This document shows, piece by piece, positions 9,210 to 17,250 of a stretch of 64,000 nt of DNA. The stretch covers positions 4,088,001 to 4,152,000 of the forward strand of contig NZ_CP103965.1 in NCBI RefSeq assembly GCF_024970185.1. Direction: 5' to 3'. This DNA comes from Pseudomonas sp. N3-W (GTDB taxonomy: Bacteria; Pseudomonadota; Gammaproteobacteria; Pseudomonadales; Pseudomonadaceae). The translations under genes were made by a program, and so were the position numbers. Numbering within the stretch: the stretch's first letter is position 1; every line of letters starts with the position of its first letter. The notes beneath the pieces were generated by a model, which searched no databases, was not told where the DNA came from, and saw only the letters and a list, made by a program, of their open reading frames with translations.

Positions 9210-9788
9210 ATGTCAATCGGACTTTTTCACACGCGCCTCAACATCAGCAATGGGCTGTTGGGCGCACCGGTTCTGACCCTCGACCTGCTGGTGAATACCG
9301 TCACCAAACAAGTCAGCGGTATCGCCAGTGTGTTTGTCGCCACCTGGCCGACCGTCAACTTTCGCGCCCGTGTCTGGGGTGATTACTCGGAAGCCAAATT
9401 GACCTCCTCGGTGGAGAATCATCTGATCCTCACGCTGGAAGGCAGCCCGAGCGGGCCGCTCAGCCAAATCGCCGAGACCTTCCACCTCAGGGGCATTCTG
9501 GGCGCGGACTGGGCCAGTGGTTTTGTCGACTATCGCTACCAGGAGCAAGGCCAGTGGCACGTGGTCAGGCATGCGGCGGTCAGCCAGGCCTCGACGCAGC
9601 CCGTACAGCCGCCGCACCATGTGCAACCGCTCTACGCCGTCGCAATTCAGCAGGCGCAAACCAGCGGTGATCTGGCGCAACTGAAATCGGTGGTGAGCCA
9701 GGGCGAACAGCAACTGGCCCACGCCGGCACCCTGCGCAGTGCGCTGGATCAGTTGAATGCGGAAATCGCGCGTCTGGAAGCTCGCTAG
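9210..9788 (+). CDS. DUF1842 + DUF1843 two-domain protein, copy 2
   Basis: A 192-residue paralogue of the preceding protein. The DUF1842-like part shares L-x-LLVNT, SGIASV, RVWGDY, LGADWASGFVDYRY. A short proline/histidine linker (TQPVQPPHHVQP) precedes the GDL tail (LYAVAIQQAQTSGDLAQLK, ending IARLEAR). The start has AAGGAG 8 bases upstream. The 53 bp gap to copy 1 and the matching architecture point to a local duplication followed by divergence; the linker is shorter and the first helix has changed (QAQTSGDL versus SAIASGDL). Its position before the radical SAM gene suggests they work together. Confidence 0.8.
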   Translation: MSIGLFHTRLNISNGLLGAPVLTLDLLVNTVTKQVSGIASVFVATWPTVNFRARVWGDYSEAKLTSSVENHLILTLEGSPSGPLSQIAETFHLRGILGADWASGFVDYRYQEQGQWHVVRHAAVSQASTQPVQPPHHVQPLYAVAIQQAQTSGDLAQLKSVVSQGEQQLAHAGTLRSALDQLNAEIARLEAR

Positions 9789-9798
9789 TCAGCGCAAA

Positions 9799-9893
9799 AC
9801 CTGTGGCAGCGAGCCTGCTCGCGAAAGCGCTGGGTCAGTCAACATCAACGTTGAATGCACCGACCCCTTCGCGCGCAAGCTCGCTCCCACATC
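9799..9893. repeat. REPIN between the DUF1842 genes and the radical SAM gene
   Basis: Inverted REP arms TGTGGCAGCGAGCCTGCTCGC and GCGCGCAAGCTCGCTCCCACA enclose a loop with its own palindrome (ATCAACGTTGAT-like). It separates the two DUF1842 genes from the radical SAM gene and could set a transcript-processing point inside the presumed operon. Confidence 0.75.
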
Positions 9894-9928
9894 AGAGGTG
9901 TGCTGACCTCAAAGAGGTGAACACTCCC

Positions 9929-10003
9929 ATGGATTCGTGCCGCGCACATGGCTGTGCGCAAGGATCTCCCCCATGTCAGACAATCGCCCCGCTCGCTACC
10001 TGA
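9929..10003 (+). CDS. Possible 24-codon Cys-containing leader ORF overlapping the radical SAM start
   Basis: An ATG at 9929 follows a very good ribosome site (GAGGTGA at 9914-9920, 8-base spacer). It opens 24 codons starting MDSCRAHGCA and ending QTIAPLAT, with three cysteines (positions 4, 9 and 16). It ends with TGA at 10001-10003, 31 bases inside the radical SAM gene in another frame. It may be a translational-coupling leader or a tiny peptide. It is too short for codon statistics to decide, and conservation is the needed test. Confidence 0.35.
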   Translation: MDSCRAHGCAQGSPPCQTIAPLAT

Positions 10004-11436
10004 CCGACACCGACCTCAAACGCTACGTGCCGGTGCATGTGGTCTGGGAAATCACCCTGGCCTGCGACCTCAAATGCCTGCATTGCGGCTCACGCGCCGG
10101 CCACCGACGCCCCGATGAACTGAACACCCGTGAATGCCTGGACGTCATCGATGCACTGGCCGCGCTCGGCACCCGCGAGATCACCCTGATCGGTGGCGAG
10201 GCCTATTTGCGCAAGGACTGGACCCAACTGATCAAGGCCATTCATGACCATGGCATGTACTGCGCCATCCAGACCGGTGGCCGCAACCTGACGCCGGCAA
10301 AAATGCAGGCGGCAGTGGATGCCGGGCTAAATGGCGTCGGTGTTTCCCTCGATGGCCTGGCACCGCTGCACGATGCGGTGCGCAATGTGCCGGGCTCGTT
10401 CGACAAGGCCGTGGACACCCTGCGCCGCGCCAAGGCATCGGGGCTCGCGGTAAGCGTCAACACCCAGATCGGCGCCGCCACATTGCCCGATTTGCCGGAA
10501 CTGATGGACCTGATCATCGGCCTTGGCGCCACCCACTGGCAGATCCAGCTCACGGTGGCGATGGGCAATGCGGTCGATCACCCGGAGCTGCTGCTGCAGC
10601 CTTACCAATTGCTGGAAGTCATGCCACTGCTGGCGCGTCTGTACCGCGAAGGGGTTGATCGTGGCCTGCTGATGAACGTGGGCAACAACATCGGTTACTA
10701 CGGTCCGTATGAACACATGTGGCGCGGTTTCGGCGACGAGCGCGTGCACTGGAGCGGCTGCGCGGCAGGTCAAACGGTACTCGCACTGGAAGCCGACGGC
10801 ACGGTAAAGGGCTGCCCTTCCCTGGCCACCGTCGGGTTTTCCGGCGGCAATGTGCGCAACATGAGCCTGCACGACATCTGGCATTACAGCGAAGGCATCC
10901 ACTTTGGCCGCCTGCGCTCGGTCGATGATCTGTGGGGCTATTGTCGCGGCTGCTATTACAACGATGTCTGCCGTGGCGGCTGCACCTGGACGTCGCACTC
11001 GTTGCTGGGCAAACCGGGCAACAATCCGTATTGCCATTACCGCGCTTTGGATCTGCAAAAACGCGGGCTGCGCGAGCGCATCGTCAAGCTCGAAGACGCG
11101 GCGAAGGCGTCGTTCGCGGTGGGACGTTTCGACCTGATTACCGAACGCATCGACACCGGCGAGACGGTCCACAGCGTCAGCGACAGCGGTCAGGTGATCA
11201 AGCTGGCCTGGGCGAATCAGGGTCAGAAAACGCCGGACGAAGGCCGTATCCCACCGGTGCTGGCGCTGTGTCGGGCCTGCTTGCAGTACATCCACGCCCA
11301 CGAAGTGACCTGCCCGCACTGCGCTGCCGATGTCGCCAGCGCCGAAGCCGGGCATCAGGCCGATCGTGCCAGGCAGCAGGCAATCATGAACACGCTGACG
11401 GGGTTGTTGGGGTTGCCGCAGAACAGGTTGATGTAG
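9973..11436 (+). CDS. Radical SAM/SPASM maturase-like protein with C-terminal zinc ribbon
   Basis: A 487-residue radical SAM enzyme. The 4Fe-4S cluster motif is C31-x3-C35-x2-C38 (CDLKCLHC), followed by IGGEAYLRKD, the SAM-binding 'GGE' strand. A SPASM-type auxiliary-cluster region has cysteines at about 263, 281, 324, 327, 333, 337 and 354 (GC, GCP, YCRGC, DVCRGGC, YCHY). After a linker comes an unusual tail with C433-x2-C436 and C447-x2-C450 (CRAC/CPHC), a zinc-ribbon-like knuckle. The ATG at 9973 has AAGGA upstream and is preferred to an in-frame GTG at 9937. Relatives mature peptides or quinohaem-type proteins; I recall an NCBI family described as GDL-motif-peptide-associated, which fits the upstream genes. 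Substrate and chemistry are inferred. Confidence 0.85.
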   Translation: MSDNRPARYLTDTDLKRYVPVHVVWEITLACDLKCLHCGSRAGHRRPDELNTRECLDVIDALAALGTREITLIGGEAYLRKDWTQLIKAIHDHGMYCAIQTGGRNLTPAKMQAAVDAGLNGVGVSLDGLAPLHDAVRNVPGSFDKAVDTLRRAKASGLAVSVNTQIGAATLPDLPELMDLIIGLGATHWQIQLTVAMGNAVDHPELLLQPYQLLEVMPLLARLYREGVDRGLLMNVGNNIGYYGPYEHMWRGFGDERVHWSGCAAGQTVLALEADGTVKGCPSLATVGFSGGNVRNMSLHDIWHYSEGIHFGRLRSVDDLWGYCRGCYYNDVCRGGCTWTSHSLLGKPGNNPYCHYRALDLQKRGLRERIVKLEDAAKASFAVGRFDLITERIDTGETVHSVSDSGQVIKLAWANQGQKTPDEGRIPPVLALCRACLQYIHAHEVTCPHCAADVASAEAGHQADRARQQAIMNTLTGLLGLPQNRLM

Positions 11437-11461
11437 CCGACATCTGTGGACTGCATATAAC

Positions 11462-13453
11462 CCTGTGGGAGCGGGCTTGCTCGCGATGGGGCAGTGTCAG
11501 TCATCATCATTGCCAATGACACACCGCCATCGCGGGCAAGCCCGGCGCCCACAGTTGATCTTCAGTGAACACAACATTGGCGTTCGACCGCGATCCACTG
11601 TGGGAGCGGGCTTGCCCGCGATGGGGCCGTGTCAGCCACCATCACTGCTAATGACCCACCGCTATCGCGGGTAAGCCCGACTCCCACAGTTGATCTTCAG
11701 TGAACACAAAATTGGCGCTCGACAGTGATCCAGTGTGGGAGCGGGCTTGCCCGCGATGGGGCCGTGTCAGTCACCATCATTGCCAAATGACCCACCGCTA
11801 TCGCGGGCAAGCCCGGCTCCCACAGTGGATCTTCAGTGAACACAAAATTGGCACTCGGCAGAGATCCAGTGTGGGAGCGGGCTTGCCCGCGATGGGGCCG
11901 TGTCAGTCACCATCCCTGCTGAATGACCCACCGCCATCGCGGGCAAGCCCGGCTCCCACAGTTGATCTTCAGCGAGCACAAAATTGGTGTTCGACCGCGA
12001 TCCAGTGTGGGAGCGGGCTTGTCCGCGATGGGGCCGTGTCAGTCATCATCCTTGCTGATGATCCACCGCTATCGCGGGCAAGCCCGGCTCCCACAGTTGA
12101 TCTTCAGTGAACACAAAATGGGTGTTCGACAGCGATCCAGTGTGGGAGCGAGCTTGCTCGCGATGGGGCCGTGTCAGTCACCATCACTGCCAATGACACA
12201 CCGCTATCGCGGGCAAGCCCGGCTCCCACAGTTGATCTTCAGTGAACACAAAATTGGCGCTCGGCAGAGATCCAGTGTGGGAGCGAGCCTGCCCGCGATG
12301 GGGCCGTGTCAGCCACCATCACTGCCAATGACCCACCGCTATCGCGGGCAAGCCCGGCTCCCACAGGGGATTTTCAGTGAACACAAGATCGGCGTTCGAC
12401 AGCGATCCACTGTGGGAGCGGGCTTGCCCGCGATGGGGCCGTGTCAGTCACCATCATTGCCAAATGACCCACCGCTATCGCGGGCAAGCCCGGCTCCCAC
12501 AGTTGATTTTCAGTGAACACAAAATTGGTGTTCGATAGCGATCCACTGTGGGAGCGAGCTTGCTCGCGATGGGGCAGTGCCAGGCACCACCATTGCCCAA
12601 TGACCCACCGCTATCGCGGGCAAGCCCGGCTCCCACAGTTGATCTTCAGTGAACACAAAGTTGGCGATCCACACAGATCCAATGTGGGAGCGAGCTTGCT
12701 CGCGATGGGGCCGTGTCAGCCACCATCACTGCTAATGACCCAACGCCATCGCGGGCAAGCCCGGCTCCCACAGTTGATCTTCAGTGAACACAAAAATGGG
12801 TGTTCGGCAGCGATCCAGTGTGGGAGCGGGCTTGCTCGCGATGGGGCCGTGTCAGTCACCATCCTTGCTGATGATCCACCGCTATCGCGGGCAAGCCCGG
12901 CTCCCACAGTTGATCTTCAGTGAACACAAAATCGGCGTTCCACACAGATCCAGTGTGGGAGCGAGCTTGCTCGCGATGGGGCCGTGCCAGGTACCATCCT
13001 TGCCAAATGACCCACCGCTATCGCGGGCAAGCCCGGCTCCCACAGTTGATCTTCAGTGAACACAAAAATGGGTGTTCGGCAGCGATCCAGTGTGGGAGCG
13101 GGCTTGCCCGCGATGGGGCCGTGTCAGCCACCATCACTGCTAATGACCCACCGCTATCGCGGGCAAGCCCGGCTCCCACAGTTGATCCTCAGCGAGCACA
13201 AAATCGGTGTTCTACCGCTATCCACTGTGGGAGCGGGCTTGCCCGCGATGGGGCCGTGTCAGTCACCATCATTGCTGAATGACCCACCGCCATCGCGGGC
13301 AAGCCCGGCTCCCACAGAGATCTTCAGTGAATACAAAAATTGGCGCTCGGCAGAGATCCAGTGTGGGAGCGGGCTTGCCCGCGATGGGGCCGTGTCAGTC
13401 ACCATCACTGCCAATGACACACCGCCATCGCGGGCAAGCCCGGCTCCCACAGT
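11462..13453. repeat. Tandem array of 15 REPIN units, 135-137 bp period
   Basis: Units begin with TGTGGGAGCG at 11464, 11599, 11734, 11870, 12006, 12141, 12276, 12411, 12547, 12683, 12819, 12954, 13091, 13226 and 13362. In each, a left arm (GGAGCGGGCTTGCCCGCGAT) pairs with a right arm (ATCGCGGGCAAGCCCGGCTC, then CCACA) across a loop of about 40 bp. A conserved spacer of about 44 bp (TTGATCTTCAGTGAACACAA core) joins units. Many reading frames stay open because the period is near 135, but they carry no gene signals. No transposase (RAYT) gene is in the window. Confidence 0.95.
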
Positions 13454-13554
13454 TTTTGCGGCTTAACTGACGAATCCTTAACTGGCCCGCCGCCATCCTC
13501 CTGTGTATTAATGCGCGAATCCCTGCCCAGCCCTCAGCGGAGCACAGTCGCTCA

Positions 13555-14940
13555 ATGACTCAGCCAGCCGTCCTGCCCTCCCTGCCCGCCGCCAATAAAC
13601 TCACACCCCGTGAATTGCGTGGCCTGCTGGCGATTCTGGTGTCCATCGCCCTGGCGGTACTCGACACCGCCATCGCCAACACTGCATTGCCGACCATTGC
13701 CGCCGACCTGCACGCCTCTCCCGCCGCGTCAGTGTGGATCATCAACGCCTATCAATTGGCGGCCGTGGCGACGTTGCTGCCGTTTGCCTCGCTGGGCAAT
13801 ATCGTTGGGCATCGCAAGGTGTTTCTCGGCGGCATCATTTTGTTTGTGGTGTCGTCGGCACTGTGCGCACTGGCCTGGTCGCTGCCGACGCTGACGGTCG
13901 CCCGTGTGCTCCAAGGCGTCGGGGCGAGCATGATCATGAGTGTCAACGCGGCGCTGATCAGCCTGATCTTCCCGCCCGAACGCCTGGGTCGCGGCCTGGG
14001 TATGAATGCGTTGGTGGTCGGCACGTGTTTCGCCGCCGGCCCGACCATTGCCTCGCTGGTGTTGTCGGTGGCCAACTGGCCGTGGCTGTTTGCGATCAAC
14101 TTGCCGCTCGGCCTGTTTGCGCTGTTCTTCGCCTGGAGCTCGCTGCCGGTCGGCAAGCCGCAAGCCATCAAATTCGAACGAATGACCGCACTGCTCAATG
14201 TCGTCACGTTCAGTGCGTTGATCTTTGGCTTGGGTCAGGCGGCGCAGCTGGGTTCGATGACCAGCGTGTTGATTGCCCTGGCGGTATTTGTGATTGCAGG
14301 CACCGTGATGGTGCGCCGTGAGGCCGGGCATCCGTCGCCGATGTTTCCCCTCGATCTGCTCAAGCGGCCGTTGTTTGCCCTGTCGGCGCTGACGGCATTT
14401 TGTTCGTTCACCGCTCAAGGGTTGGCGTTTGTCTCGCTGCCATTTTTCTTCGAAACGACACTGGGGCGCGATCCGATCCAGACCGGCTTCCTGATGACCC
14501 CGTGGTCGGTGGTGGTCGCCGCCATCGCGCCGGTCGCCGGGCGCCTGTCCGACACCTATGCACCGGGCCTGCTGGGTGGGATCGGCCTGGCGGTACTGAG
14601 CGCGGGCATGGTCTCGCTGGCACTGCTGCCCGGCGATCCCGGTGCACTGGACATCGTGATCCGCATGATCATCTGCGGCATCGGCTTCGGTTTTTTCCAG
14701 GCACCCAACCAGAAAGCCCTGATGACCAGCGCCCCCCGTTCACGCTCCAGCGGCGCCAGCGGCACCATTGCCATGGCGCGGTTGATCGGTCAGGCGACCG
14801 GGGCGGCGCTGGTGGCGTTGAGCTTCGGCATTGCCGGCCGTCATGGCCCGGTGTTGGCGTTGAGCATCGGAGCCGGGTTTGCGGCGGTGGGCAGCGTGGC
14901 GAGCGGGTTGCGGCTGGTGACGCGCAATACCGTGGTGTGA
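13555..14940 (+). CDS. MFS drug/multidrug exporter, DHA2 type
   Basis: Proton-driven inner-membrane exporter of 461 residues. Repeated hydrophobic helices run from residue 22 to the end. The early motif LAVLDTAIANTALPTIAADL is the DHA2-type 'LDxTIVNVALP' signature with conserved Asp in the first helix. G-x-x-x-G-H-R-K (GNIVGHRKVF) is the loop 2-3 motif A of the superfamily, and RVLQGVGASM matches motif B/C. It is about the size of 14-helix family members. The start is the ATG at 13555 with a weak GCGGAG site. It follows the REPIN array directly (102 bp), and no regulator is adjacent. Substrates cannot be told from sequence. Confidence 0.85.
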   Translation: MTQPAVLPSLPAANKLTPRELRGLLAILVSIALAVLDTAIANTALPTIAADLHASPAASVWIINAYQLAAVATLLPFASLGNIVGHRKVFLGGIILFVVSSALCALAWSLPTLTVARVLQGVGASMIMSVNAALISLIFPPERLGRGLGMNALVVGTCFAAGPTIASLVLSVANWPWLFAINLPLGLFALFFAWSSLPVGKPQAIKFERMTALLNVVTFSALIFGLGQAAQLGSMTSVLIALAVFVIAGTVMVRREAGHPSPMFPLDLLKRPLFALSALTAFCSFTAQGLAFVSLPFFFETTLGRDPIQTGFLMTPWSVVVAAIAPVAGRLSDTYAPGLLGGIGLAVLSAGMVSLALLPGDPGALDIVIRMIICGIGFGFFQAPNQKALMTSAPRSRSSGASGTIAMARLIGQATGAALVALSFGIAGRHGPVLALSIGAGFAAVGSVASGLRLVTRNTVV

Positions 14941-15000
14941 CGACGCCGTTCATAGCACCTGGCCATCCGGTTTAAAAACGCTCACCCACAAACGTACAAG

Positions 15001-15059
15001 CCTCGTCGAAAGGCCACGCGTTACCGTTGGAACACGTGGCCTTTCTTGCTCTGACGAGG
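15001..15059 (+). promoter_or_regulatory. Hairpin sequestering the lysE ribosome binding site
   Basis: An 11-bp perfect stem (GAAAGGCCACG 15008-15018 with CGTGGCCTTTC 15035-15045) is stacked on a 7-bp stem (CCTCGTC 15001-15007 with GACGAGG 15053-15059). A 7-base bulge lies on the 3' side. The second strand of the outer stem contains the GAGG ribosome site of the LysE gene that starts at 15067. In this form translation should be blocked. Part of the inner stem could also act as a weak terminator for the upstream exporter gene, but the T-run is short. Confidence 0.6.
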
Positions 15060-15066
15060 TGAACCG

Positions 15067-15684
15067 ATGGAAATTTTTCTCTATGCATTCAGCGTGATGT
15101 ACAGCCCGGGACCGGTGAACGTGATGGGCCTGAACGCGGGTCTGACCGGCCAGTTCCGCCGCACCGTAGGGTTTTTCCTTGGCGTTGGCTGCGCGATGTT
15201 TGTCATGTTCATTGTCTTCGGCTTCACCGGCGAAGCGCTGATTTCCAGATCGGTAGTGCCGTACCTGGCGCTGGTGGGCGGGCTCTATACCGCCTACCTC
15301 GGCTACAAGGTCTATAACGCCCGGGTCGATCTTGCGGACAGCCAGGGTCAGCCAGTCGAGTCTGAACAACAGCAACTGACGTTCAGCAACGGCTTTCTGA
15401 TTCAGGCCCTCAACCCCAAAGGCATGATGGTCGTGCTACCGGTCACAACGGTGATGTTCCCCGCCGCGCACGTCACAGGCGGCGCGATTGTCGCGGTATC
15501 GGCGCTCATCGCCATCGGCAGCGCCGGGGCGCCCAGCTTCTATTCGTTTCTCGGTGCGGTGCTGGGACGACGGATGACACACAGCGCCCACCTTGACCGG
15601 TTCAATCGCCTGATGGGGCTGGTATTGTTCGTGTGTGCAGGCTTCATGTTTTATGACTTCTTCATCCATCTTCACAAAAGCTAG
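15067..15684 (+). CDS. LysE/RhtB-family amino-acid exporter
   Basis: Inner-membrane exporter of 205 residues, the normal size for the family. It has about six hydrophobic segments. The N-terminal family motif is present as SPGPVNVMGLNAGL (usual form GPxxxxxxxxGxxxG), and FLIQALNPKGMMVVLPV is the conserved NPK segment of the middle helix. The start has GAGGTG 7 bases ahead, inside a hairpin (see that entry). The stop overlaps the ribosome site of the following araC-type gene, so the two are an operon and the regulator probably controls the exporter. The exported amino acid or metabolite is unknown. Confidence 0.88.
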   Translation: MEIFLYAFSVMYSPGPVNVMGLNAGLTGQFRRTVGFFLGVGCAMFVMFIVFGFTGEALISRSVVPYLALVGGLYTAYLGYKVYNARVDLADSQGQPVESEQQQLTFSNGFLIQALNPKGMMVVLPVTTVMFPAAHVTGGAIVAVSALIAIGSAGAPSFYSFLGAVLGRRMTHSAHLDRFNRLMGLVLFVCAGFMFYDFFIHLHKS

Positions 15685-15695
15685 AGGTGGGCCCC

Positions 15696-16508
15696 ATGTC
15701 AGATCTCCCCTCGCCCCACGACTGGGTCAAACGCTCTGCGCAATCGCTGAAGGTCGAGCGTCTGGAGGCTTTTTTCAGTGGCCATGCGTTTGATGCGCAC
15801 AAGCACGACACCTATGCGATTGGCAGAACCCTTTCCGGGGTCCAGCGATTTCGCTACCGGGGCGTCAGTAAAAACAGCCTTCCCGGGGAAACCATGATCC
15901 TGCACCCGGACGTGGAACATGACGGGCATGCCGGGAGTGCTTCGGGGTTCCGCTACCAGATGCTCTATATCAGTCCGGCACTGGTGCAGCAGGTTCTCCA
16001 CGGCAAGCCGCTGCCGTTTTTCAAGGACGGCGTTTCCCACGACCCGCGTCTTTCGGCAGCCACTGCAGCGCTGCTGAACTCGATGGAAGACGAGCTGGAC
16101 CCGTTGGAGGAAGACGACAGCCTTTACGGCCTCGTGACCACACTGCAAGCAGTCTGCGGATACAACCAGGCGCATGGAACGACTCATGACTACGCGGCAG
16201 CAGCCCTTGCACGCGAATACATCGATGACTGTATCGAGCAGGCGATCACCCTGGATGACCTGGCAAAATGCGCCGGTCGCGATCGATGGAGCCTGTCCAA
16301 GGACTTCCGCGCCTATTTCGGCACCAGCCCCCATCGCTACATGACCATGCGCCGGCTGGATCGCGTCAAGGCGGCAGTGTTTGCGGGGCGCACGCTGGTG
16401 GATGCGTCGGTGGAGGCGGGTTTTTTCGATCAGAGTCATATGACCCGCCACTTCAAGAAGGCCTTTGGTATTTCACCTTCTCGGTGGTGTTTGTCGCTGG
16501 GTGAGTGA
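15696..16508 (+). CDS. AraC-family transcriptional regulator
   Basis: A 270-residue regulator. An N-terminal cupin-like sensor domain (about 20-150) has FSGHAFDAHKHDTYAIG and a GETMILHPDVEHDGHAG turn typical of AraC ligand pockets. The C-terminal double helix-turn-helix (about 172-268) has the recognition segment SLSKDFRAYFGTSPHRYMTM and the family end motif ASVEAGFFDQSHMTRHFKKA-FGISP. The ATG at 15696 is used because AGAGGTGG (15683-15690) lies before it; an in-frame GTG at 15687 sits inside that site. It is co-transcribed with the LysE exporter. Confidence 0.88.
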   Translation: MSDLPSPHDWVKRSAQSLKVERLEAFFSGHAFDAHKHDTYAIGRTLSGVQRFRYRGVSKNSLPGETMILHPDVEHDGHAGSASGFRYQMLYISPALVQQVLHGKPLPFFKDGVSHDPRLSAATAALLNSMEDELDPLEEDDSLYGLVTTLQAVCGYNQAHGTTHDYAAAALAREYIDDCIEQAITLDDLAKCAGRDRWSLSKDFRAYFGTSPHRYMTMRRLDRVKAAVFAGRTLVDASVEAGFFDQSHMTRHFKKAFGISPSRWCLSLGE

Positions 16509-16533
16509 GGGATGACCTCTATGGTCCACCGCA

Positions 16534-16573
16534 GATCAAACTGTGGGAGCAGGCTTGGTCCCACAGTTTGATC
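16534..16573. terminator. 15-bp perfect inverted repeat between convergent genes
   Basis: GATCAAACTGTGGGA (16534-16548) pairs with TCCCACAGTTTGATC (16559-16573) around a 10-base loop with a REP-like core (GCAGGCTTGG). It lies between the end of the AraC gene (16508) and the end of the leftward propeller gene (16584). A transcription end for both strands is likely, although there is no long T-run. Confidence 0.5.
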
Positions 16574-16583
16574 GGTGGTGAGT

Positions 16584-17216
16584 TCACTGACGAGGGCGGC
16601 GCACCGCGCGGATCTTGCCGCTGCCGCCACCGCCGCAGAAGAACCGGTCGGCACCGTCGAATTCCAGCCCTGAGACACCAACGCCTTCGGGCATCTTGAT
16701 CGCTTCCAGCACCTCGCCGCTGCGCGCATCCACGCGCCGCAGTTCGCTCTCATCCCCTTCCCAGGTGCCATGCCACAGCTCGCCTTCGACCCAGGTCACG
16801 CCGGTGACAAAGCGATTGGATTCCAGGGTGCGCAGAATCGCGCCGGTGTCGGGGTCGAGCTGGTGAATCCGCCGGTCGCGGTAGCCGCCGACCCAAAGCG
16901 CGCCTTCAGCCCATGTCAGCCCGGAGCTGCTGTCGCCGGGGGCCGGGATGGTGTTGAGAATGTGGCCGGTTTGCGGGTCGATTTTCTGGATGCAATCGGC
17001 CGTGATCTGGTACAGGTGCTTGCCGTCGAACGCCGTGCCGGCATCGGCGACGACATCCAGCGAGCGCAGGGTCTGGCCGCTTGCCGGGTCCAGCGTGTTG
17101 AGCTTTTTGCCGGACGCGAACCACACCTGCCGGCCGTCCCAGCTGACGCCGTGCACGGCGTCGACGCCTTCAAAGGGACCGTATTCACGGAGTATTTCTG
17201 CGTTTGAAGTTTTCAT
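16584..17216 (-). CDS. Small beta-propeller-like protein (PQQ/SMP-30/Vgb-like repeats)
   Basis: A 210-residue cytoplasmic protein with repeated W-x-x-G-x-L-W-x-G-x-x-x-x-x-x-x-x-x-LDP units (for example GVSWDGRQVWFASGKKLNTL, LTWAEGALWVGGYRDRRIHQ, VTWVEGELWHGTWEGDES). These are blades of a YVTN/Vgb/SMP-30-like propeller, here only about five. Translation probably begins at the ATG at 17216, where AGAGG lies 9 bases ahead, not at a GTG 14 codons upstream. It follows the HTH regulator gene by 34 bp on the same strand. Such proteins can be glutaminyl-cyclotransferase or lactonase relatives; I see no decisive active-site set. Confidence 0.65.
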   Translation of the reverse strand: MKTSNAEILREYGPFEGVDAVHGVSWDGRQVWFASGKKLNTLDPASGQTLRSLDVVADAGTAFDGKHLYQITADCIQKIDPQTGHILNTIPAPGDSSSGLTWAEGALWVGGYRDRRIHQLDPDTGAILRTLESNRFVTGVTWVEGELWHGTWEGDESELRRVDARSGEVLEAIKMPEGVGVSGLEFDGADRFFCGGGGSGKIRAVRRPRQ

Positions 17217-17250
17217 GGTGAGCTGCCTCTTCACGGGTGGTGAAGTGATC

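Noticed and set aside
11462..13453. CRISPR array
   Set aside because: Repeats are long inverted pairs of 135-137 bp with conserved spacers rather than short direct repeats with unique spacers, and no cas genes are nearby.
11465..13470. Several 60-200 codon frames with repeated peptide units
   Set aside because: They arise because the REPIN period is close to 135 bp (divisible by 3). They have no ribosome sites, and both strands and several frames are open equally.
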